From the NCBI GenBank assembly GCA_910588255.1, contig CAJUOM010000013.1, forward strand, positions 1 through 21,528: 21,528 nucleotides of DNA, written 5' to 3'. The notes under the pieces are model-generated. The model was given only the letters and a program-made list of their open reading frames with translations. It was not told the origin of the DNA and ran no database searches. Below, piece by piece: positions 8,488-14,968 of this stretch (position 1 is its first letter; the number at the start of each line of letters is the position of its first letter). Origin of the DNA: an uncultured Alphaproteobacteria bacterium (GTDB lineage: Bacteria > Pseudomonadota > Alphaproteobacteria > RUG11792). The translations under genes and the position numbers were made by a program.

Positions 8488-9815
8488 TTTATATAATCTA
8501 TAAATTTATTAAGTTCAATGCTTCTTGAACCTTTTAGCAAAACTATGGTATTATTTTGAACGATTTCCAGAATTTTTTCTATCACAAAATCACTCATTTT
8601 TTCAAAACACAAAATATTTTTAACATTATTCATTATTGGCCAAAGTGATCTATCTCCAACAAAAACAGTTTGATATAATTTCATGTTATTCAATTTTTCT
8701 GCAATAATTTTATGATAATGCTCCTCATAACTTCCAAGCTCTTTCATTTGTCCCAATATGGCTATTTTTTTATCATTTTGAAGTGATTCGAAAACATCTA
8801 AAGAGGCCAAAACAGCTGAAGGACTTGCATTATATGAATCATCAATTATACGAAATGTCTTGTTTTGGAAAACATATTCTTTCCACGATCCTCTGCCATT
8901 TATCTGTAAAAGATTTTTGAAATAAGGTATAAATTCAAAAATATCGAGATCTAATGTATATATAGTCGCAATAACACAAGCACTTATGTAAGCGAAATGT
9001 TTTCCTTGAACAGATAACTCGTAATCAATTGTTCCAAAAGGTGTTTTCAATTTGATCCTGCTTTCAGAAGATAGTATTTTAAAATCACAATTATCATTAA
9101 ATCCTACGGAAATTGCTTTTATGTTTCTTTCATTTGCTTTTGATTCTATTTCATTTCGAAACAAAGGATCCCCATCGAAAATTAGTTTACCATTTAAATT
9201 CAAGCCATCTAATACTGATATTTTTTCTTGAGCTAAAGCTTCTTGAGTTCCAAATTTTCCTATATGAGATTCATAAATGTTTGTTAAAATTGCAATGTCA
9301 GGTCTCAGGTATGTGGATAATTCAGAAATCTCTCCTTTATTACTCGATCCCATTTCAAATATGCCGAATTCAGTTTCTTTTTCAAGTAAACTTAAAGATA
9401 TTGGCAATCCGTAAATAGTGTTATAATTTTTGATACTAGAAAAAGTTTTGAATTTTTTATTTAAAATTTCATTTAACCAAGAGCGAGTAGTTGTTTTCCC
9501 GACGCTTCCTGTTATTCCAATTACTTTCTTTAAAGTAATAGAATTTTTTATATATTTTCCAATAGTTTTTAGTGCTTCAGTAGTATCTTTTACTAAAATA
9601 GTCTTTCCAGAAATAATATAGTCTGGATTATCAATAATTGCTGCAACAGCTCCTTTTTCAAGAGCGGATTTTACAAATTCGTGTCCTTTATTAATAGCTA
9701 TAAATAAATCGGCTGGTTCAATATTTCTTGAATCTATAGAAATTTTGTTCGAGGAAAATTTTATACAGTTTTCTAGATTTAACGCATGGGTTAATACGCT
9801 GGAGTCGATTTTCAT
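8472..9815 (-). CDS. murF: UDP-MurNAc-tripeptide--D-alanyl-D-alanine ligase
   Basis: Cytoplasmic ATP-dependent Mur ligase adding D-Ala-D-Ala to the UDP-MurNAc tripeptide. The 447 residues follow the family plan: an N-terminal domain with DSRNIEPADLFIAI, the ATP loop GITGSVGKTTT near residues 103-113, NTIYGLPISLSLLE, FEMGSSNKGEIS, TNIYESHIGKFG and IDDSYNASPSA, then the C-terminal ligase domain. It is first in a murF-mraY operon led by an extended -10 promoter about 30 bases upstream. The ATG at 9815 lacks a clear Shine-Dalgarno sequence, as at several other genes here. Confidence 0.96.
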   Translation of the reverse strand: MKIDSSVLTHALNLENCIKFSSNKISIDSRNIEPADLFIAINKGHEFVKSALEKGAVAAIIDNPDYIISGKTILVKDTTEALKTIGKYIKNSITLKKVIGITGSVGKTTTRSWLNEILNKKFKTFSSIKNYNTIYGLPISLSLLEKETEFGIFEMGSSNKGEISELSTYLRPDIAILTNIYESHIGKFGTQEALAQEKISVLDGLNLNGKLIFDGDPLFRNEIESKANERNIKAISVGFNDNCDFKILSSESRIKLKTPFGTIDYELSVQGKHFAYISACVIATIYTLDLDIFEFIPYFKNLLQINGRGSWKEYVFQNKTFRIIDDSYNASPSAVLASLDVFESLQNDKKIAILGQMKELGSYEEHYHKIIAEKLNNMKLYQTVFVGDRSLWPIMNNVKNILCFEKMSDFVIEKILEIVQNNTIVLLKGSRSIELNKFIDYIKCSTT

Positions 9816-9844
9816 ATTTTATAGAATTTTAAAATATTTATCAG

Positions 9845-9853
9845 ATTATAACA
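9845..9853 (-). promoter_or_regulatory. extended -10 promoter of murF-mraY
   Basis: The minus strand reads TGTTATAAT, an extended -10 element (TGN plus a perfect TATAAT). No good -35 is visible, which extended -10 promoters can do without. The leader before the murF ATG would be about 23 bases. Confidence 0.5.
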
Positions 9854-9906
9854 TATTTTATCACAATCAGATTTTTATCTAAATATCTAAAATTTATGAT
9901 GATTTT

Positions 9907-10062
9907 TCGAAGAAACTGGAGGTCTCCCTGTGGTGTTAATGAAGTTTTCTGAGCAGCTATCTTTCTAATCCACGCTCTATCATATATATCTCAAATCGTG
10001 TCTCATTTGCAATATGTCTAAGGGTAATGTAACACTCATACCTAAGGTGGAAGGGATATATT
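9907..10062 (+). ncRNA. ssrS: probable 6S RNA
   Basis: A 455-base gap between murF and pal contains a stretch clearly richer in GC than its flanks and with no good large ORF. Its 5' part contains CTGAGC-GCTAT-TTTC-AATCCAC (about 9949-9973), which follows, base for base over much of its length, the CUGAGC-CGAUAUUUC-ACCAC stretch that I recall from E. coli 6S RNA. Further on, ACACTCATACCT...AAGG resembles the E. coli ACACAUUCACCUU...AAGG segment. A rod with a wide bubble can be drawn: GGTGTTA (9932-9938) with TAACACT (10030-10036), an outer TCCCT/AGGGA pairing, and an apical hairpin CAAAT/ATTTG (9992-9996 with 10005-10009) extended by ATAT/ATAT. 6S RNA binds sigma70 RNA polymerase. A candidate -10 TATGAT lies at 9895-9900. 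Both ends are approximate, and the identification rests on memory and hand folding. Confidence 0.45.
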
Positions 10063-10088
10063 TAAGTTGAAAAGAGGAGGTAGGACGC

Positions 10089-10265
10089 ATGACGTTTAAT
10101 ATACTCATTAATTTCATAACTCTTTCCGCGCGCATTCAAAATATAGTGACAAAATTACAACATTTATCAAAAATTATTATAGTTTATAAACTTTCGAGAT
10201 ATTCAGCTTTGATGAAAGACACAATTTTTGATAGAATGAATATAGATACATTTTTTGAAGGATAG
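10089..10265 (+). CDS. small ORF of 58 codons with a perfect Shine-Dalgarno sequence (doubtful)
   Basis: An ATG at 10089 follows AGGAGG (10075-10080) with an ideal 8-base spacing, the strongest ribosome binding site in the window. The reading frame runs 58 codons and stops five bases before the pal ATG. The product begins MTFNILINFITLSARIQNIV and is basic with a hydrophobic N-terminus; I recognise no family. Against it, the pal promoter (10209-10237) lies inside it, base composition changes across it, and no obvious promoter serves it unless transcription reads through from the putative 6S RNA. In E. coli a protein gene is cotranscribed downstream of 6S RNA, which keeps the possibility open. 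Confidence 0.25.
   Translation: MTFNILINFITLSARIQNIVTKLQHLSKIIIVYKLSRYSALMKDTIFDRMNIDTFFEG
10209..10237 (+). promoter_or_regulatory. sigma70 promoter of pal
   Basis: TTGATG (10209-10214), a 17-base spacer and TAGAAT (10232-10237). A start near 10244 leaves a leader of about 27 bases, with GAAGGA (10257-10262) as the ribosome binding site before the ATG at 10271. With the strong terminator behind the gene, pal looks like a single-gene transcription unit. Confidence 0.6.
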
Positions 10266-10270
10266 AAATT

Positions 10271-10720
10271 ATGAATAAAAATTGTTTATTAGGCTTATTT
10301 GCCGCTACTGCTGTTTTGATGACAGCTTGCTCATGCACATGTGGAGTTGACGGAAACGTTACCCCTGGATCTGCAGAGGATTTTGCTGCAAATGTTCCAA
10401 ACACAGTATATTTTGATTTTGACAAATCAAACTTAACTGATTCAGCAAAAAAGAGAGTTGAAGCTCAAGCTGCTTGGTTAAAGACATATACAGGAACAAA
10501 CGTAACAGTTGAAGGACACACAGACGTCAGAGGAACGGCTGAATACAACATGGCTCTTGGAGAAGCTCGTGCAAATTCAACAGCTAAAGAGCTTCGTGAT
10601 CTTGGTGTTGCTTCAGAAAGAGTTACAACAGTCTCCTATGGAAAAGAGAGAGTTGTTGATACAGGAACGACCGAAATGGCTCATGCAAAGAACCGTCGTT
10701 CTGTAACAGTTGTCGGCTAA
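10271..10720 (+). CDS. pal: peptidoglycan-associated lipoprotein Pal (OmpA-family)
   Basis: Outer-membrane lipoprotein that anchors the outer membrane to peptidoglycan and works with the Tol system in envelope constriction. The 149-residue protein starts with a lipoprotein signal peptide ending in LMTAC, with C20 as the likely lipidated residue. C22 and C24 (SCTC) follow at once, which is unusual. The OmpA_C domain spans about residues 45-149, with YFDFDKSNLT, VEGHTDVRGTAEYN, LGEARANS and the closing AKNRRSVTV, which includes the residues that bind diaminopimelate. GC content and codon use are higher than in neighbouring genes, as expected for a highly expressed gene. No tol genes are in the window. 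Confidence 0.93.
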   Translation: MNKNCLLGLFAATAVLMTACSCTCGVDGNVTPGSAEDFAANVPNTVYFDFDKSNLTDSAKKRVEAQAAWLKTYTGTNVTVEGHTDVRGTAEYNMALGEARANSTAKELRDLGVASERVTTVSYGKERVVDTGTTEMAHAKNRRSVTVVG

Positions 10721-10740
10721 GCTTTCTGTTAAAAATTAAT

Positions 10741-10775
10741 CCGAGACTGCATCAATTTGGAGTCTCGGTATTTTG
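10741..10775 (+). terminator. rho-independent terminator of pal
   Basis: CCGAGACT (10741-10748) pairs perfectly with AGTCTCGG (10761-10768) across a 12-base loop, followed by a T-rich tail (TATTTTGTTT). The next coding start lies only ten bases beyond the stem, so the ftsB-like gene needs read-through or a promoter that I do not see. Confidence 0.85.
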
Positions 10776-10778
10776 TTT

Positions 10779-11111
10779 ATGAAAATTACAAATTTTGTTG
10801 GGATTTCAAACAATGTTAAATTGATATACAAAATATCTGCAATTTTACTTGTTTTTGTATATTTCGTATTTCATGCTCTTAGTGGAGAAAATGGTTTAAG
10901 AGCTTATCTTGTCACTAGAAATCAATTGAAAAAGCAAACAGAGAAACTTGAGCAGATAGAAAAAGCTTTGGGATCTCTAAAAAGAAATGTGAAATTACTT
11001 TCAAATGAATCTTTGGATCTTGATTTATTAGAAGAACGTTGTAGAATAATATTAAATTACAGTGCTTCAGATGACGTTATTGTCCGAAATAAAACAATTT
11101 TAAATAATTAA
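10779..11111 (+). CDS. FtsB/DivIC-family septum formation initiator
   Basis: Small bitopic membrane protein of the FtsB/DivIC family, which links FtsL and FtsQ in the divisome. The 110 residues show one membrane segment (about residues 20-36, KISAILLVFVYFVFHAL), the conserved ENGL turn right after it, and a charged coiled coil over about residues 45-75 (NQLKKQTEKLEQIEKALGSL). A short C-terminal tail follows. The ATG at 10779 is preferred to the TTG two codons earlier. The next gene begins two bases after the stop, so the two are coupled. In many alphaproteobacteria this family sits beside central metabolism genes; here it leads a cluster of HIT, smpB, truA and prs-like genes. Confidence 0.8.
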   Translation: MKITNFVGISNNVKLIYKISAILLVFVYFVFHALSGENGLRAYLVTRNQLKKQTEKLEQIEKALGSLKRNVKLLSNESLDLDLLEERCRIILNYSASDDVIVRNKTILNN

Positions 11112-11113
11112 GT

Positions 11114-11485
11114 ATGGCTTTTGAATTAATTAACGCCTTTAAAAATAAGGATTTTATAGTTGATTTGAATTTATGTAGAGTATTGATGGAAAACAAAGTT
11201 TTTCCTTGGATTTTATTAATACCAAGAGTAAGCAATATAACACAAATAAATCAACTGAAAGAAGTAGACAGTATACAATTGATAAAAGAAATGAATTATG
11301 CAACAGATATTATGGAGAATATATTTCCAACAGATAGGATAAATGTTGCTGCAATTGGAAATAAATCTCCTCAATTGCATATTCACATAATTTCGAGAAC
11401 AAAAAATGATCCTTTATGGCCAGAAACAATTTGGGGACAAGAAATGGAGATTCTGGATAACAAGGAAAAAGAATATATCTTTTAA
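11114..11485 (+). CDS. HIT-family nucleotide hydrolase/transferase
   Basis: A 123-residue protein of the histidine-triad superfamily, whose members cleave or transfer nucleoside monophosphates. The active-site block is PQLHIHIISR near residues 85-94. The first histidine of the usual HxHxH is replaced by Gln (QLHIH), a substitution common in the proteobacterial branch that ends in DP.WP..IWG, as seen here (NDPLWPETIWG). It starts two bases after the ftsB-like gene. The substrate cannot be told from sequence. Confidence 0.8.
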   Translation: MAFELINAFKNKDFIVDLNLCRVLMENKVFPWILLIPRVSNITQINQLKEVDSIQLIKEMNYATDIMENIFPTDRINVAAIGNKSPQLHIHIISRTKNDPLWPETIWGQEMEILDNKEKEYIF

Positions 11486-11549
11486 AGAAGGCTTTTGAAA
11501 ACTCTGATTTAATGCTAAACTAAAATAGGCATTTTAAAGATTGTTTACA

Positions 11550-12035
11550 ATGATGTCAAAAGCTGATGAAAATTTCAAGGTAGTTGCCAAGAATAGGCGA
11601 GCTAAATTTGATTATGAAATTATAGACACACTTGAAGCCGGAATAATATTAACGGGATCTGAAGTAAAATCTATTCGAGGTGGAAAAGTAAGCATAAATG
11701 AAGCTTTTATAGGTCCTATGACGAATTCTAATGATATTTATTTGTTTAATGCTGATATTTCTCCATATGTTCAAGCAAGCTATAATAATCATGAACCGAA
11801 GCGTCCTCGTATTTTATTGTTGCATAAAATTCAAAGAGCAAGATTTTTGAATGCCATACAAAAAAAAGGTATGACTTTAATTCCACTTACAATGTATTTT
11901 AATCATAAAGGAATATTGAAACTTAGCATAGCTTTGACAAAGGGAAAAAATCTGATAGATAAACGAGAAACGATAAAAAAGAGAGAATGGAATATTGAGG
12001 AAAATCGTATATTAAGAAATTATAACAAACGATGA
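11550..12035 (+). CDS. smpB: SsrA-binding protein SmpB
   Basis: RNA-binding protein that carries tmRNA to stalled ribosomes for trans-translation. The 161 residues show the beta-barrel signature: KNRRAKFDYEIIDTLEAGI, GSEVKSIRGGKVSINEAF and, near the C-terminus, KGKNLIDKRETIKKREW, followed by the basic tail that reads the empty mRNA channel. Two ATG codons in tandem (11550 and 11553) compete as starts; a TTG at 11541 also in frame is less likely. The stop overlaps the truA start (ATGA). No tmRNA gene is visible nearby. Confidence 0.93.
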   Translation: MMSKADENFKVVAKNRRAKFDYEIIDTLEAGIILTGSEVKSIRGGKVSINEAFIGPMTNSNDIYLFNADISPYVQASYNNHEPKRPRILLLHKIQRARFLNAIQKKGMTLIPLTMYFNHKGILKLSIALTKGKNLIDKRETIKKREWNIEENRILRNYNKR

Positions 12036-12793
12036 AAATCAAATTAACAGTAGAATATGATGGGATCAAATTTTTTGGATGGCAAAAACAGGAGGATTTC
12101 AATTCTGTTCAAGAAACCGTTGAAACTGCAATAAATTCCGTCTTTGATAACAAGGAGCAAATCGAATTATTTGGGGCAGGAAGGACAGACACTGGGGTTC
12201 ACGCAACAGCTCAAATTGCTCATTTTGAACTCCTTAATCCTGAATTAATAAATATTTGGAAAAATAATTTAGGGAAATTTATTTTAGCAGTAAATTTTTA
12301 TCTTCAAGATAAGGGAACATTAGTTACAAATGCCGAAATTGCTTCTGATGATTTTCATGCCAGGTTTTCTGTAAAAATGAGATATTATAAGTATATTATT
12401 TTTAATCGTAATATAAAATCTGTGATTTATGAAAACCGAACTTGGCATATTGCACAAAAACTTGATGAAAATAAGATGCATAAAGCAGCACAATATTTTC
12501 TCGGTACTCATAATTTAAATGCTTTTCGTTCAGCACATTGTAATGCAGCTAATCCCATAAGGACTATTTCGGAAATTAGTGTATATAGAAAAGAAGATTT
12601 CATAATAATGGAGATTGCGGCAAAATCATTCCTTCATAATCAGGTTAGAATAACCATGGGCACTTTAAAAGACATAGGATTGGGAAAAATATCAGAAGAT
12701 TCAATTACTCAGCTTTTAAAATCAGGAGACAGAACAAAAGCGGGAGTAACAGCTCCTCCTTATGGACTTTATTTGATTAAAATTGATTATTAA
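12032..12793 (+). CDS. truA: tRNA pseudouridine(38-40) synthase TruA
   Basis: Isomerises uridines 38-40 in the anticodon stem of many tRNAs. The 253 residues fit the family. The catalytic aspartate is D53 in GAGRTDTGVHA. Other hallmarks are the N-terminal VEYDGIKFFGWQKQ, HARFSVKMRYYKYIIFN and FLHNQVRITMGTLKDIGLGK. It is translationally coupled to smpB by an ATGA overlap, and its stop directly abuts the ATG of the next gene. Nothing is missing. Confidence 0.95.
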   Translation: MKIKLTVEYDGIKFFGWQKQEDFNSVQETVETAINSVFDNKEQIELFGAGRTDTGVHATAQIAHFELLNPELINIWKNNLGKFILAVNFYLQDKGTLVTNAEIASDDFHARFSVKMRYYKYIIFNRNIKSVIYENRTWHIAQKLDENKMHKAAQYFLGTHNLNAFRSAHCNAANPIRTISEISVYRKEDFIIMEIAAKSFLHNQVRITMGTLKDIGLGKISEDSITQLLKSGDRTKAGVTAPPYGLYLIKIDY

Positions 12794-13480
12794 ATGCCTA
12801 TTATTTTTGAAAAAAGCCAAAAAGAATTAGCAGAGCGATTTTTAAAAGATTTGAAAACCAATATTATCGAAGTTCAAATATCAAAATATCCTAATGGTGA
12901 GTTTCGTATTGATGAAATGGATATTAGCTATAATCACGTATTAGTTTTGATTCCTAAGTATTCAAATTTAAATGATCGGTTAATTGCATTTTTCTTAATA
13001 TTAGGTTTATGTCAACAATGTAAAATTATAGATGTTTTTATTCCTTATGTTCCATATTCAAGACAAGATAAAAGCATATCATTTCAGTTGATTCTTAATA
13101 TAGTTAAGTTTTTAAATGTTAGACATATAATAACCTTGGATATTCATAAAAACAATCAAGATAAATTTATTATAAATATTCTTCCGCACGAAATATATGG
13201 ACATAAATTTTTGAATCAGGAACTTGTTATAGTTTCCCCGGACATTGGGGCAAAAGAACGGAGCGAAAAGTTTGCAAATTATCTGAAATCAAATTTAGTA
13301 ATAATTGATAAGAAAAATAATAAAACTACGAATCTTAACTTGGTTCAAAATCGGGAGTGTTTAATAATTGATGATATTATAGATTCTGGAAAAACTTTGA
13401 GAAATGCAATTGCTATATTGAAAAGAGCCGGAGCAAAAAATATAAAAAGCTGTATTACTCATAACTTTAGAAATTTATAA
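12794..13480 (+). CDS. prs: short ribose-phosphate pyrophosphokinase-like protein
   Basis: Resembles PRPP synthetase, which makes phosphoribosyl pyrophosphate for nucleotide, histidine and tryptophan synthesis. It has only 228 residues, against about 310 for normal bacterial Prs. Recognisable in order are YPNGEFRI near residue 32, the ATP-contact segment IPYVPYSRQDK (R90, Q91, D92), TLDIH with H118, the flexible-loop stretch PDIGAKERSEKFA...IIDKK near 150-174, and the PRPP loop LIIDDIIDSGKTL (D193-D194). The DKRR element has become DKKN, and much of the middle segment that builds the subunit interface is shortened. It may be a divergent compact synthetase or a related phosphoribosyltransferase. 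It abuts truA without a gap. Confidence 0.65.
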   Translation: MPIIFEKSQKELAERFLKDLKTNIIEVQISKYPNGEFRIDEMDISYNHVLVLIPKYSNLNDRLIAFFLILGLCQQCKIIDVFIPYVPYSRQDKSISFQLILNIVKFLNVRHIITLDIHKNNQDKFIINILPHEIYGHKFLNQELVIVSPDIGAKERSEKFANYLKSNLVIIDKKNNKTTNLNLVQNRECLIIDDIIDSGKTLRNAIAILKRAGAKNIKSCITHNFRNL

Positions 13481-13495
13481 AACTTTAATAATTTA

Positions 13496-13527
13496 TTAAC
13501 AATTTATTGTTACAATTTCTATAGGCA
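13496..13527 (+). promoter_or_regulatory. degenerate CtrA-type box and promoter before the broken secreted gene
   Basis: TTAA (13496-13499), seven bases, then TTGT (13507-13510), with TATAGG (13520) or TAGGCA (13522) as the -10. The spacing matches the two perfect boxes at 14902 and 19615, but the second half-site is imperfect. GGGAGA at 13538-13543 is the likely ribosome binding site. Confidence 0.3.
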
Positions 13528-13552
13528 TTGCCGACATGGGAGAATTATAAAT

Positions 13553-13726
13553 ATGAGATTTTTAAATAATATTCTTTATTGTCTGTTTCTTTTTATTCTC
13601 ACATTTTCTATTCGAAGCGAGAGTATTACTCTATCGCAGGATGACATAGCCAAACTACAGATTCTTTTAAATCAATCAAAACAGAATAATTTAAAAATGT
13701 TGAAAAAAATCAAAAAGATAAAATAA
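13553..13726 (+). pseudogene. broken secreted-protein gene, N-terminal fragment with signal peptide
   Basis: An ATG at 13553 with GGGAGA upstream opens a 57-codon frame. The product starts with a signal peptide (MRFLNNILYCLFLFILTF, then SIRSES) and goes on as a polar helix (SQDDIAKLQILLNQSKQN). It stops soon after an A7 run at 13703-13709. One extra A there would carry the frame straight into the next fragment, which is open from 13690 onwards. The three fragments together (13553-14582) would make one secreted, mostly helical protein of about 343 residues. I recognise no family. Decay, slippage or sequence error are all possible. Confidence 0.6.
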
Positions 13727-14169
13727 TTGAAGATTCAAATTTTAAGCTTATTATAAAAGTTCAAGATCAAATCCGGGAAATTTTGGATTCCCGGCACGAT
13801 ATTTTGATTCAAAAACCAGATTGGTCACAAAAAGATATTTGTGATATTTTAAGAGTTTTAACTTCGTCAGAATACTATAAAGATATAATCACTGATTTTA
13901 ATCTGTTTAAAGATCTCGAAAATGTGTTGGATGATATATCGGATACCTATTCGAAATTTTATAAAGAATTGAGATCTATGATAGATATTTTCAGAATAAT
14001 AGATTATTTGACAGAAAGCGAAAAAGGGTTTTTAGAAAAAATTCAATCTTCCCCTAACACAAAAATAATGCCTGAATCTTCAATTAACAAGGAATTAACG
14101 TCGCTTTTTGGACCGTTGATAGAGAATATGCTCCAAGTGCATCTAAAACTCTTATTCGTAACTTTATAA
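13690..14169 (+). pseudogene. broken secreted-protein gene, middle fragment
   Basis: This frame is open from 13690 but has no ATG near its beginning; the first usable start is a TTG at 13783. The product is rich in charged residues and predicted helices (EDSNFKLIIKVQDQIREIL, ENVLDDISDTYSKFYKELR). After SLFGP near 14111 the residues become implausible (MLQVHLKLLFVTL, stop), while the frame one base back reads on sensibly as DREYAPSASKTLIRNF. Adding one T to the T5 run at 14105-14109 joins the two. It is therefore best read as the centre of one interrupted gene and not as an independent protein. Confidence 0.55.
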
Positions 14170-14582
14170 CAAAGTTTGTAAAAACAAAATTTGGAACAGC
14201 ACCGAGAATCCCAAGCTATGTAATCTTTGGAATATTGAATTGTATAAATGAAGCATTAACAGAACAATTTGAAAAATTTGAAATTTGCAAAAAGCAATTT
14301 TTAAGGAATCTGGCTTCGTTAACTGATATGACAAATGAATTGCTGAAAGAAATAGAAAATTTGAAGATATCTGATAAAATTGCACCAAACATAATTGTTT
14401 ATTTAGATTGCTTGGAAAAATGCATAACAAAAATAAATGAATTAAATCAGAATGCCAAGAAAAATTTTAATGAATATAGTGAAAAAATAGCAACATTGTA
14501 TTCTGAATTGAACAAAACTCTGGAAGAATGCATAAATTCTCCAAAAAATCCAAAAATTTTTGATTTTTTGGAAAAAAATTAA
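14103..14582 (+). pseudogene. broken secreted-protein gene, C-terminal coiled-coil fragment
   Basis: Third frame of the interrupted gene, sensible from about 14115 on. It includes KTKFGTAPRIPSYVIFGIL and then a long heptad-like helical region to the stop at 14580-14582 (for example LTDMTNELLKEIENLKISDK, LNQNAKKNFNEYSEKIATLY). The only in-frame starts are internal, such as a TTG at 14235, without a convincing ribosome binding site. No family is recognised; coiled-coil secreted proteins are common among effectors of intracellular bacteria, but nothing here proves such a role. Confidence 0.5.
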
Positions 14583-14639
14583 CGTAATTTTAATAAAATG
14601 AAATTACCATTTTCCTAGGGGATAAGAATATCTTCACAT

Positions 14640-14849
14640 ATGAAGAAATTAATATTATACACAATAATTTTTATAAATCCGCTTTATGCAGAAGAATATC
14701 CTGAACAGGATATAAAAATCTTGTGTGATTGCGATAATAAAAATTCCTGGAAAATGGAAAAAATTCCAGAAGATTTTGCAAAAAAACTTTTCGAAAATTA
14801 TAAATATTTCATATCGTTGTGCCCCAAAAACATAATTGGCCAAAAATAA
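14640..14849 (+). CDS. small secreted protein, unknown function
   Basis: A 69-residue product with a signal peptide (MKKLILYTIIFINPLYA, cleavage before EEYPEQ). The mature part of about 52 residues has three cysteines, two of them as LCDCD near residue 29, and is otherwise charged and helical. The next gene also carries a CxC motif soon after its signal peptide (CYCVC), perhaps only coincidence. No convincing Shine-Dalgarno sequence lies directly upstream; AGGGG at 14618-14622 is too far away. I recognise no family. Confidence 0.55.
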   Translation: MKKLILYTIIFINPLYAEEYPEQDIKILCDCDNKNSWKMEKIPEDFAKKLFENYKYFISLCPKNIIGQK

Positions 14850-14901
14850 ATATCATTAAATATTCAATTATATATTGCTTCTGATCAAGTATTTTCTTTT
14901 G

Positions 14902-14933
14902 TTAATCAAATTTTAACTTTTTAAATATAGAAT
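14902..14933 (+). promoter_or_regulatory. CtrA-type box with -10 element
   Basis: TTAA (14902-14905), seven bases, TTAAC (14913-14917), ten bases, TAGAAT (14928-14933). TTAA-N7-TTAA is the CtrA consensus known from Caulobacter and relatives. The box also forms the dyad GTTAA-N7-TTAAC and takes the place of a -35 element. Transcription near 14940 leaves about 29 bases before the ATG at 14969, with GGAGA at 14958-14962. Confidence 0.6.
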
Positions 14934-14968
14934 TAATATTGAAGAGAAAAACTTAACGGAGAAATTTT

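Noticed and set aside
11485..11550. tmRNA gene or dedicated promoter next to smpB
   Set aside because: No tmRNA-like acceptor or tag sequence is visible, and the best -35/-10 pair (TTGAAA, TAAAAT) is 20 bases apart, too far for confidence.
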